Positions 1-6,084 of a stretch of DNA of 17,546 nt are shown one piece after another. Below the pieces are notes generated by a model. It had not been told where the DNA came from, made no database searches, and saw nothing but the letters and a program-made list of their open reading frames with translations. Each line of letters starts with the position of its first letter. The stretch's first letter is position 1. The stretch is from Verrucomicrobiota bacterium (lineage in GTDB: Bacteria; Verrucomicrobiota; Verrucomicrobiia; Opitutales; Seribacteraceae), in contig JACNJI010000295.1 of the NCBI GenBank assembly GCA_014382645.1, positions 1 to 17,546 of the forward strand, in the 5' to 3' direction. The translations under genes were made by a program, and so were the position numbers.

Positions 1-217
1 CCGATGTGGAAAGGTTCACAGGCGCGGGCGAAACCTTCTTGGGAGGTGTACGAGGTTTCGGACGAGGAGTTTCAGGGGCGGGAGCAGGCGAGGGTTCTCG
101 AGAAGGTCCGGGGGCGGAAGTCGCCGTATCATCCTCCACGACTTTCGTAGTTTCTTCATCCTCCCCACACCCCGCCATCAGCAGGGCGACGAACATCGTA
201 ACAAGTAACTTCTTCAT
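1..217 (-). CDS. Putative proline-rich lipoprotein (3' end outside window)
   Basis: The visible 72 codons begin with a charged MKK, a hydrophobic stretch and the lipobox LMAGC, with Cys at residue 17. This indicates export and lipid attachment at that Cys. Gly at +2 makes inner-membrane retention by an Asp+2 signal unlikely, so the outer membrane is the probable site. After the Cys comes an acidic patch (GEDEE), then a long Pro/Ala/Ser/Thr/Arg-rich low-complexity linker, such as a spacer between the lipid anchor and a distal domain would be. That domain lies beyond the left edge, so no function can be named. The ATG at 217 is chosen because it gives a textbook signal sequence. No Shine-Dalgarno site precedes it. 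The gene follows a 182-base gap with its own possible promoter, so it is probably not in the same transcript as the next gene to the right. Confidence 0.75.
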   Translation of the reverse strand, partial: MKKLLVTMFVALLMAGCGEDEETTKVVEDDTATSAPGPSREPSPAPAPETPRPKPRTPPKKVSPAPVNLSTS

Positions 218-270
218 CTCGTTATTGTAGAGCTTTGCGATTGATTCGACTATTACAAGTTTCCGCTGAT

Positions 271-279
271 TTTATAACA
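271..279 (-). promoter_or_regulatory. Possible extended -10 promoter for the lipoprotein gene
   Basis: On the minus strand the sequence reads TGTTATAAA, an extended -10 (TG, one base, TATAAA) about 53 bases upstream of the lipoprotein ATG. A clear -35 at the usual distance is absent; TTGGCC lies somewhat too far upstream. A second -10-like hexamer, TACAAT, ends 6 bases before the ATG and would give an almost leaderless transcript. Which one is used, if either, cannot be told from sequence. Confidence 0.3.
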
Positions 280-374
280 GGTATTGGGTACGGCTACGGC
301 CAAGTTTTATCCGCACAACTCGAAGAGCAGGTAACAGCCGTAAAGGGACGCAATTTCCGGTTTCACCTCTAATC

Positions 375-399
375 GAAAAGCCAAGGGGATTCGCTTTTC
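375..399 (-). terminator. Inverted repeat after the PPEPET-tail gene, possible weak terminator
   Basis: GAAAAGC (375-381) and GCTTTTC (393-399) pair perfectly around an 11-base loop, immediately after the TAG stop of the leftward gene at 400. The position fits a terminator. The stem is A/T-rich and no T-tract follows on the minus strand (GATTAGAGG), so it may instead protect the transcript end or be incidental. Confidence 0.35.
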
Positions 400-930
400 C
401 TAAAGTCGACCCGGAGGTTCTGCCGGGGTTTCCGGTTCTGGCGGGGTTTCCGGTTCTGGCGGGGTTTCCGGTTCTGGCGGGGTTTCCGGTTCTGGCGGGG
501 TTTCCGGTTCTGGCGGGGTTTCCGGTTCTGGCGGGGTTTCCGGCGGGGGTTCGGTTCCGCCTCGTCCGTGGAATTCGTCTATTTGGTCGGTTTCGGCAAA
601 TCGGTTGAATGATGCCCGCTCCAAGGGTTGAGAGAATTTGAGAAGTAATTCCTCGTTTTCCCTGTCTAGATAAAAAATCTGGAGGAGTTTGGAGTGGGAC
701 TCGTTGACGAGCTTCTTGGAGTCGTCGAAGGGGGAGAACAATTCGGGCTGCAGGCGCTTGAGGTTACTGAGGGACTCGTCGAGCTTGGGCAGGAGGGCTT
801 TCTTACGTTCTATCAAGCTGTCATCGGGAGCGGTCTTTTGGGTCTTGAGCCAAGTGTTTTCCTCAAGCAGCAGGGCGTGAACATCTTCACAAAGGCCAAG
901 GTGTCGGACCAGTACATCGCAAGGTTCCAT
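400..930 (-). CDS. Small helical protein with a C-terminal (PPEPET)6 tail, function unknown
   Basis: A 176-residue product in two parts. Residues 1-120 are charged and Leu-rich with heptad-like spacing (LLLEENTWL, LLPKLDESLSNL, ENEELLLKF), so helical or coiled-coil. Residues from about 125 are a Gly/Pro hinge followed by six exact PPEPET hexapeptides and the end PAEPPGRL. There is no signal peptide or membrane segment, so the protein is probably cytoplasmic. The all-helical N-terminal part is loosely reminiscent of small chaperone-like proteins such as FlgN, but the similarity is too weak to name a family. The start is uncertain: ATG at 930 is preferred, TTG at 936 is in frame two codons earlier, and the frame is open back to the stop of the upstream gene 93 bases away. 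No Shine-Dalgarno site is seen. It is probably the last gene of the leftward operon, 93 bases behind the TPR gene. Confidence 0.7.
   Translation of the reverse strand: MEPCDVLVRHLGLCEDVHALLLEENTWLKTQKTAPDDSLIERKKALLPKLDESLSNLKRLQPELFSPFDDSKKLVNESHSKLLQIFYLDRENEELLLKFSQPLERASFNRFAETDQIDEFHGRGGTEPPPETPPEPETPPEPETPPEPETPPEPETPPEPETPPEPETPAEPPGRL
425..543 (-). repeat. 18-bp perfect tandem repeat, six copies plus a partial seventh
   Basis: The unit on the plus strand is ggggtttccggttctggc, repeated without a mismatch at 425-442, 443-460, 461-478, 479-496, 497-514 and 515-532. An 11-base partial copy follows (533-543). Read leftward it encodes PPEPET. Because the unit is six codons, copy-number changes preserve the frame. 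Identity also at silent positions suggests recent expansion or ongoing homogenisation. Confidence 0.97.
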
Positions 931-1023
931 TCCCAAATGGTGGCGAAACGGTAACGAACCGTCAAAGCTAGAATTTCGGGATTGGGAAAAACAATCAAAG
1001 CTTGGCGGGGACAGGCGGACGGT

Positions 1024-3018
1024 TTACCCCGACTTGACACCCAAACGATTGGCGGACTGCCTGATGCTGCGAGTGTCCTCCAATTGCTCCCGGCGCCACT
1101 TGGCCATGCCGAAAACATACTTGAGGTATTTGTTTTCGATAACGCGTTTGGCGGCGGTCGCGCTCCCTTGGTTAACTTCGTCGCGAACCTCTTGATAGGT
1201 TTCGACTGCTTGTATGTATAGACCAAGCTTTTCCTGGCAGAGAGCAATTTGATAAAGAACGGGGACTCGCCAGTCCGGCGACATGTCGATTTCACGCATA
1301 GCCTCGTAAACTCGAAGCGAGGAATGAGAATCACCTTCCTCGAAAAACTTGTTTGCCAAATAGTTGCCGGTTTTCTTCTTCCAGTAAATCCAGAGTCCCT
1401 TCATGCGGGCAAGTTCGTTGTAATCCAAATCCTTGGCTGGTTTGCTTCTGACCTCCTGCTCAATTTCTTCAGGTCGGAAGGGGGCGCCTTCCAATAGGGC
1501 AAGGAGTTCGACAATCGCCATCTTGCGCGCATCGAGCTTATCGTAGGTAAGGGCGAGCAGATAGCGAGCCTCAGGAACGTACTGGCTCCGGGGAAAGCTC
1601 TCCGAGAAGCCGCGGAGGTCCAGCTTAACTTGCGTGAAATCTGCCTTGGGCAAGTTCTCCAACTTGGATTGACGCGGCATCGAAGAATCCGCCGACATTT
1701 GTTCCTCTAGCTTTATATTTTCTCGCGCTCTCCGATAATGCGAAAGAGCGTGCTTGAAAAGAACCTCGGCCCTATCGCTTTCATCCATGTCTTCTACGCG
1801 AATTATGCGGCCATAAAACTTGATTGCCCCATCGTAATCCTCGGCGTCGAGGTAAGTTGCGGCAATCTCGATCATCGCTTGCTTGGCCACGGCATCGTGG
1901 CGAGTTTGGCGGGAAGAGTAATCTTTATCGATATTACCCGAAGGAACCTCCGCCAAAACCATGGTGGAGTTCATGGCATCGTAAAACTTGTTACTTGCCA
2001 TTTGATGCGCTCCCAATTTCCGATAGATTTTCCCAAGTCGGAAATGAGTCTCGGGAATGGTGGGAGCACCGCGTTTGACTCCTCTTACCCATGCCCCGCT
2101 GTCTCCGAGATCGGATCGCAGTTCGGAAATCCCCGGAGCCGACATGTATTCCTCAAAGGGGTATTTTTCGTCGGAAGCAAATTCCTCGAGAAAGCGCTCA
2201 TAGGTTTTTGCGGCATCGACCCATGCACCATTGCGTTCGTGCATGCGTAGGAGCGAAATTAATATGTCGCGACGGTAGCGCTTGTAGTTAGGAAGGTTAA
2301 GACGCCCAAGAACACGATTACAGTAGGCAGTGGCTTTAAAAACGGAACGGGTGACGTAAGGATTGCCGGTGCCACCCGAGGCCTTTTTCGTTTCCGAGAT
2401 GGCCTCTTCGATTTTTTGTTGCAGCTCCTCGTCCACTTCGTCGCCAAGGACTAAGTAGGGTTCCACGTCGATTTCGAGTTCCGGTTCGGCATTCTGCTGC
2501 TCGTAGAGATTAGGTGTTTCAATGATTTGGTCGCCGGATTCAACACCTGACGGAGATGAGCTCGGTTCCGATGCAAGCAACGATGACTCGGAAAGGTCGG
2601 GCTTGCCATTAGGATCGCGCAGGAGCTTGGCTTTGTTGGGTTCACCGAAGGGGTCGACCCGTTCGAGAAGTTGCTCCAACGTAAAGTCCTGAAAATTTTC
2701 TGGGGATGATTCGGAACCGCCTCCAGTTCCACCTACGATGGGTTTGGCAGGGTCATTAATGAGATTGGAAGGTTTCAACGCCTTGTCATAACGGAAGGAA
2801 CCTATGTCTTTATCATTTGGCTGGGGGGGTTGCTGTGCAACCGGAGAAGGCGACGGCGTGGACAGTAGCACTCGATCAAAGCCTTGTATGAGCTTATCTA
2901 CGTCCTTAAGCACTTCTTCGATTGGCTGAAGGGTAGCGGAATTTTGCCCGTATAACGAAACGCCGAAGCAGATTAGAATTAAATGAAAAAAGTGAAATGG
3001 AGTTTTCAGCGTGTGCAT
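1024..3018 (-). CDS. Exported tetratricopeptide-repeat protein, function unknown
   Basis: A 664-residue protein starting with a signal peptide: MHTLKT, a hydrophobic run around residues 8-22, and probable cleavage near LYG|QN. Residues 25-220 are a low-complexity Pro/Ser/Glu-rich linker with acidic stretches. From about residue 245 to 615 come TPR-like helical pairs, best seen near 248-276, 320-350, 378-403 (YLDAEDYDGAIKFYGRII), 476-501 (ALTYDKLDARKMAIVELL) and 585-609 (CQEKLGLYIQAVETYQEV). TPR domains bind partner proteins; in the periplasm such proteins often scaffold envelope machines, with BamD a distant analogue. No enzyme motif is visible. The ATG at 3018 is chosen because it precedes the signal peptide. 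It lies 13 bases after the upstream stop, which implies one operon, but there is no Shine-Dalgarno site, so translation may depend on coupling. Confidence 0.85.
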   Translation of the reverse strand: MHTLKTPFHFFHLILICFGVSLYGQNSATLQPIEEVLKDVDKLIQGFDRVLLSTPSPSPVAQQPPQPNDKDIGSFRYDKALKPSNLINDPAKPIVGGTGGGSESSPENFQDFTLEQLLERVDPFGEPNKAKLLRDPNGKPDLSESSLLASEPSSSPSGVESGDQIIETPNLYEQQNAEPELEIDVEPYLVLGDEVDEELQQKIEEAISETKKASGGTGNPYVTRSVFKATAYCNRVLGRLNLPNYKRYRRDILISLLRMHERNGAWVDAAKTYERFLEEFASDEKYPFEEYMSAPGISELRSDLGDSGAWVRGVKRGAPTIPETHFRLGKIYRKLGAHQMASNKFYDAMNSTMVLAEVPSGNIDKDYSSRQTRHDAVAKQAMIEIAATYLDAEDYDGAIKFYGRIIRVEDMDESDRAEVLFKHALSHYRRARENIKLEEQMSADSSMPRQSKLENLPKADFTQVKLDLRGFSESFPRSQYVPEARYLLALTYDKLDARKMAIVELLALLEGAPFRPEEIEQEVRSKPAKDLDYNELARMKGLWIYWKKKTGNYLANKFFEEGDSHSSLRVYEAMREIDMSPDWRVPVLYQIALCQEKLGLYIQAVETYQEVRDEVNQGSATAAKRVIENKYLKYVFGMAKWRREQLEDTRSIRQSANRLGVKSG

Positions 3019-3031
3019 CGTGGATAATTAA

Positions 3032-3577
3032 TTATTGTCTCGGTCGTCTAATATACTTGGCTTCCGATCTAATTTCAAGGTTTGCGGGAGCCGCGGAATA
3101 AGGTGGAATGAAAGGGAGAAAGTCCGGCATGCCCGAACCGCGTTTGATTTGTTCTCGTTGTTCTCGTTCGAGGACTTCAATCAAGTCGTCTGTCGAAGGT
3201 TCGCGATTAGCCGGGATGTCAAAAGGATCCGAGGGAGGTAAGATGACGGGAAACGTCACGACTACGGGTGGACTCACTTCAGGCAAGGTGGTCTTGGACT
3301 CTTCAACGGAAGATGGCTCGGGAGTGATGGGAGGCAAAGAAGCGATGGTCGCATTGGATTCAATCGACAGGACGGGCAGGAAAAGTAGATTGTACCGATC
3401 TGCCGGAATGGCTTTCGGCACTCGGAGAGCGAGCGCCGGAGGACGGAAATATTTGAGGTAACCGTCTTGCTTCGGTTCAGGTGCGTCAAAACGCTTCAAG
3501 ATGGATCCGGAGACCGAAAAAGCGACCGTCAAAAAGAACAGGGCGAACACGTGCGGAGTCAAATTGGAGTAGTTCAT
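3032..3577 (-). CDS. Membrane-anchored proline-rich protein, function unknown
   Basis: About 181 residues from ATG 3577; an in-frame ATG at 3586 would add three. A hydrophobic segment at residues 9-25 (FALFFLTVAFSVSGSIL) is either a signal anchor or an uncleaved signal peptide, leaving the rest outside the cytoplasm. The body is rich in Pro, Ser, Val and Glu, with a short charged stretch before the basic end IRRPRQ. There are no Cys residues for disulphides and no catalytic motif. The frame stays open further upstream to 3805, but that extension lies inside the cytidylyltransferase gene on the same strand and has no signal-like start, so it is rejected. The gene sits 55 bases after the cytidylyltransferase and 13 bases before the TPR gene. 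I infer that it and the exported TPR protein are partners in the envelope. Confidence 0.7.
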   Translation of the reverse strand: MNYSNLTPHVFALFFLTVAFSVSGSILKRFDAPEPKQDGYLKYFRPPALALRVPKAIPADRYNLLFLPVLSIESNATIASLPPITPEPSSVEESKTTLPEVSPPVVVTFPVILPPSDPFDIPANREPSTDDLIEVLEREQREQIKRGSGMPDFLPFIPPYSAAPANLEIRSEAKYIRRPRQ

Positions 3578-3632
3578 AATTGGCATGAGTTTGGAATGCG
3601 TAATTAAACAATCGGCCGGACTTGGGAAAACT

Positions 3633-4211
3633 TTACTCTTTTTTTCCCGTGGCATGCCTCCATTCTTCCGGCAGGTCGGGTTGATGGGCTCGGTGAACAG
3701 CCAAAAGGTCCTCCATGTGATGAATGTCCAAGGGATGGATACGATCATCTTCAAAACGGGTTGCATTGATATCGAAAGGGTTACCGTAATTGAAGATTCG
3801 TTCACTGGTCAGGGCCCATACGGCATAAGGGACGGACAGTGCCTCACCCGTATCCTCCGCGAGCGCAACCGCCTTGGCCACCACTTCGGGCGAACATTCG
3901 GGGAAATTGCAATTATAGTTCACATGAACATCGCAAGGGAAATGCTCGATGACGTGACGAAAGACTGGAATTGAAGCCACATCGTCTCCCGAGAGTTCAG
4001 GAGGTCGCCAAAGAATTTCAGCCTTCGAGTCCATGCAAGTCCTAGCTATTAATTCGCTGTCCGTGGAGAGCACGACTCGGTCGACGATCGGGCAACGCTC
4101 CAGAAACCTAACGGCCCGCAACACAAGAGGGACCCCCTTATAGGGAAGTAAGTTCTTGTAGGTCAGACGCTTACTACCAAGCCTAGCAATAACCGAACCA
4201 ATAACTTTCAT
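3633..4211 (-). CDS. Cytidylyltransferase-like sugar nucleotidyltransferase
   Basis: A 192-residue member of the acylneuraminate/KDO cytidylyltransferase fold. The N-terminal nucleotide-binding motif is recognisable: KVIGSVIARLGSKRLTYKNL corresponds to the family's IPAR-GSKR-xKN-L loop. It is followed by GVPLVLRAVRF, VDRVVLSTDSELIA, and RPPELSGDD where NeuA/PseF-type enzymes have RP-EL-D. The end, PLDIHHMEDLLAVH, matches the DIDTPEDL-like close of the family. Such enzymes activate a sugar acid with CTP. The product is shorter than typical NeuA/PseF (about 225-235 residues). Its central segment reads VNYNCNFPECSPE, where family members have a Q-x-TSP-like loop, so the substrate may differ. ATG 4211 is chosen because MKVIGSV begins the first beta strand; ATG 4220 and TTG 4259 are in-frame alternatives. 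It is divergent to the PseC-like operon, with which it presumably works. Confidence 0.7.
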   Translation of the reverse strand: MKVIGSVIARLGSKRLTYKNLLPYKGVPLVLRAVRFLERCPIVDRVVLSTDSELIARTCMDSKAEILWRPPELSGDDVASIPVFRHVIEHFPCDVHVNYNCNFPECSPEVVAKAVALAEDTGEALSVPYAVWALTSERIFNYGNPFDINATRFEDDRIHPLDIHHMEDLLAVHRAHQPDLPEEWRHATGKKE

Positions 4212-4218
4212 ACCGTGC

Positions 4219-4247
4219 ATATTATGAACACTTCCGGCGGCAGGCAA
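4219..4247 (-). promoter_or_regulatory. Possible promoter of the leftward cytidylyltransferase operon
   Basis: On the minus strand TTGCCT (4242-4247) and TAATAT (4219-4224) are separated by 17 bases, each matching four of six consensus positions. Transcription would begin around 4212, essentially at the ATG at 4211, giving a leaderless message. That would fit the absence of a Shine-Dalgarno site. Matches of this quality occur by chance. Confidence 0.3.
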
Positions 4248-4256
4248 GCTTTGCCT
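4242..4256. repeat. Short palindrome in the divergent promoter region
   Basis: AGGCAA, loop GCT, TTGCCT: a perfect 6-bp inverted repeat between the divergent operons. It overlaps the candidate -35 of the leftward promoter, so it could be an operator, or a small hairpin early in a transcript. No regulator gene is adjacent. Confidence 0.4.
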
Positions 4257-4275
4257 CAACTAAAAACAGCTTGAA

Positions 4276-4302
4276 ATAAGGTCTTCACCTAGATTGCCTT
4301 AT
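4276..4302. repeat. Inverted repeat directly before the aminotransferase start
   Basis: ATAAGG (4276-4281) and CCTTAT (4297-4302) are perfect 6-bp arms around a 15-base loop; the right arm ends 4 bases before the ATG at 4307. It could be a regulator site or an mRNA hairpin affecting initiation. The A/T-rich arms make chance possible. Confidence 0.35.
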
Positions 4303-4306
4303 AAAC

Positions 4307-5479
4307 ATGTCGAAAGATATTCCATATTCTCGTCAGTGGATTGAAGATCAGGACATCCAATCCGTTGCCCAAGTCCTGCAATCGGACTATCTCACTCAGG
4401 GTCCTGCGGGCGAGGTTTTCGAACGCTCGTTGGCCAGTTACTTCGGAGTCAAGCGGGCTGTAGTTTGCTCGACGGGCACAGCAGCCTTGCATTTAGCCTA
4501 CGCGGGCATGGGCGTGAACGAAAAATCCCTTGGTCTTGTCCCTCCCATTACTTTCGCCGCCACAGCCAACGCCTTTCTTTTTCTCAACGCCGAGGTGGCT
4601 TTTTGCGACGTCGATCCGGTCACGGGGCTTCTGGCCACCGAAAACCTCGAATCTGTAATGCAGGAAAGCTCATTCGACAGTTCTGCCGTAAATCTTGTGG
4701 CTCCGGTTTCTTTTGCAGGCGCCCTCGCCCCTCTTGGGGAATCGGCGAAGATTGCTCAAAGATTCGGTTTCTCGCTCGTGGAGGACGCCGCTCACTCCCC
4801 CGGAGCTTGGAACGAAGACGGCGGGACTCGCGAACGCAGTGGAGCCTGCGACCATACGCAAGCGGCCATACTAAGCTTTCATCCGGTGAAACACATATGC
4901 TGCGGCGAGGGGGGAGCAGTCCTCACCAACGACGAGGAACTTGCCGACCGCATCACCCATCTCCGCAGCCATGGCATTGCTCGCCCGAACGATCCCGACG
5001 GGACAAGACCGTGGTTCTACGAACAAACCGAACTAGGCTGGAACTATCGTCTCACGGATATCCAGTCCGCCTTGGGCATTTCCCAGTTGGCTCGCCTCGA
5101 CCAATTTCTTGAACGCCGCAGGGTTCTAGCCTCACGATACCAAAATGCTTTGTCCACTGTGCCATTTTCGGATATTTGCTCACTGCCTCTCGCTAATCCC
5201 GGTCACGCTTGGCACCTCTATGTCATTCGCTTTCACAAAACCGGTCAACGCGACAAAGCTCACCTATTTCTGAAGGAACGCGGAATACACACGCAAATCC
5301 ACTACGTACCCATCTATCGACACCCTTACTACGAAAGACATTTCGGAAAAATTCGCTTACCGGGTGCGGAAAAATTCTATGAAAGTTGCTTGAGCATTCC
5401 TCTTTTCCCAAAGATGACCGACTCCGAGCAAGACCGAGTAATCGAAACCCTCGCCAACTACGCGGAGCAAGCTACATGA
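4307..5479 (+). CDS. pseC: PseC-like PLP-dependent sugar aminotransferase (DegT/DnrJ/EryC1 family)
   Basis: A 390-residue fold-type I aminotransferase with the PseC signature start IPYSRQWIEDQDIQ and SDYLTQGPAGEVFE, corresponding to IPYGRQ-I-DI and LTQGP-FE in UDP-4-keto sugar 4-aminotransferases. STGTAALHLAY (about residues 57-67) is the phosphate-binding loop. DAAHS at 160-164 holds the Asp that contacts the PLP pyridine nitrogen. SFHPVKH at 190-196 holds the Schiff-base Lys195, followed by GEGGAVLTNDEELADR. These are all in place and the length is normal, so the enzyme should be active, transferring an amino group from glutamate to C4 of a UDP-4-keto-6-deoxy-N-acetylhexosamine. Start: the first ATG, at the family's usual position; no Shine-Dalgarno site. 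It overlaps the next gene by 4 bases (ATGA). Another nucleotide-sugar substrate is possible, since PseB and PseG are not nearby. Confidence 0.87.
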   Translation: MSKDIPYSRQWIEDQDIQSVAQVLQSDYLTQGPAGEVFERSLASYFGVKRAVVCSTGTAALHLAYAGMGVNEKSLGLVPPITFAATANAFLFLNAEVAFCDVDPVTGLLATENLESVMQESSFDSSAVNLVAPVSFAGALAPLGESAKIAQRFGFSLVEDAAHSPGAWNEDGGTRERSGACDHTQAAILSFHPVKHICCGEGGAVLTNDEELADRITHLRSHGIARPNDPDGTRPWFYEQTELGWNYRLTDIQSALGISQLARLDQFLERRRVLASRYQNALSTVPFSDICSLPLANPGHAWHLYVIRFHKTGQRDKAHLFLKERGIHTQIHYVPIYRHPYYERHFGKIRLPGAEKFYESCLSIPLFPKMTDSEQDRVIETLANYAEQAT

Positions 5480-6084
5480 GTCTTTTCTCACCAAAACCCA
5501 AGAGCGGTTACCTCGTCTTAGGTGATTTCGTTGCCCAATTCCGCGATTACAAAATCTCCTCCATCCATATGGACGACGCTCTGCCAATCATGAATTGGCG
5601 AAACGAACAAATCTCCGCCCTACGGCAAAATCAACCACTCGTGGAAGGGGAACAGCTTCGCTACTTTCGAAACGTCGTTTCCCCGGGTTTCGGGAAGCAA
5701 AAACCTGAGCAAATCCTGCTTCGCTTCACGCATCGAGATACCCTTATCGGCTACGGGGGTCTTGTTCACATCGATTGGCCCGGTCGCATCGGAGAAGTGT
5801 CTTTTCTGCTCGAAACCGAACGAACAAAGGACATGCACAACTACGGGATGGAATGCAGTATCTTTCTTCAACTCCTAAAAAAATGCGCGTTCGAGAACCT
5901 CGATTTCAATAAGATCTTCACCGAGTCCTACTCACATCGACCTTGGCACGTCATGAGTATAGAAGCTGCCGGTTTCCGAAGAGAAAAGGTTCTTCCCGAT
6001 CAAACCACGGTAGATGGCAAATCAGTGGACGCCGTAGTCGCCTCATGTCTGAAGGAAGAATACTTAAAGAGTATCCCCGACTGA
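5476..6084 (+). CDS. GNAT-family N-acetyltransferase, probably acting on an amino sugar
   Basis: A 202-residue GNAT protein. YKISSIHMDDALPIMNWRNE is the usual opening helix of RimJ/PseH-type GNATs (NWRN motif). LIGYGGLVHIDW and IGEVSFLLET are the central strands. MHNYGMECSIFLQ resembles the acetyl-CoA pyrophosphate loop and following helix (K/R-GxGxE). IFTESYSHRPWHVMSIEAAGFRRE is the C-terminal N-x-x-S/A-GF element that lines the acceptor site. Located directly behind a PseC-like aminotransferase with an ATGA overlap, it most likely acetylates the new 4-amino group, the PseH role. It diverges too much for the gene symbol to be safe. GGAG at 5464-5467, 8 bases before the ATG at 5476, is one of the few clear Shine-Dalgarno sites in the window and supports this start. 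Confidence 0.8.
   Translation: MSLFSPKPKSGYLVLGDFVAQFRDYKISSIHMDDALPIMNWRNEQISALRQNQPLVEGEQLRYFRNVVSPGFGKQKPEQILLRFTHRDTLIGYGGLVHIDWPGRIGEVSFLLETERTKDMHNYGMECSIFLQLLKKCAFENLDFNKIFTESYSHRPWHVMSIEAAGFRREKVLPDQTTVDGKSVDAVVASCLKEEYLKSIPD

Noticed and set aside
6..230. Plus-strand frame opposite the lipoprotein
   Set aside because: Its Gly/Ser/Arg-rich product is the mirror of the proline-rich lipoprotein linker; the minus strand has a signal sequence with lipobox.
425..543. CRISPR-like array
   Set aside because: The 18-bp units are directly contiguous with no spacers and lie in frame in a coding region.
813..1334. 173-codon minus-strand frame across the end of the TPR gene
   Set aside because: It overlaps two better-supported genes on the same strand and its composition shows no domain, signal or start signal.
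1738..2250. 170-codon plus-strand frame
   Set aside because: It is antisense to the TPR region, whose repeats clearly code; no recognisable protein features.
3578..3805. N-terminal extension of the proline-rich membrane protein gene back to 3805
   Set aside because: It lies within the cytidylyltransferase coding region in another frame and would bury the hydrophobic signal segment 80 residues into the protein.
4212..4259. TTG or earlier ATG start for the cytidylyltransferase
   Set aside because: MKVIGSV at 4211 begins the conserved first strand; upstream residues match nothing and would overlap the likely promoter.
4299..4306. TTATAAAC as a -10 for the aminotransferase operon
   Set aside because: It ends next to the ATG, so transcription would start inside the gene; the conserved PseC start argues against a later initiation codon.
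5386..5475. Earlier start for the GNAT gene
   Set aside because: The extension overlaps the aminotransferase end in another frame; ATG 5476 has a GGAG site 8 bases upstream and the common ATGA overlap.
5943..6044. Earlier start of the ATP-grasp gene inside the GNAT gene
   Set aside because: The extension is basic low-quality sequence lying under a well-conserved GNAT C-terminus and does not match an ATP-grasp N-terminus.
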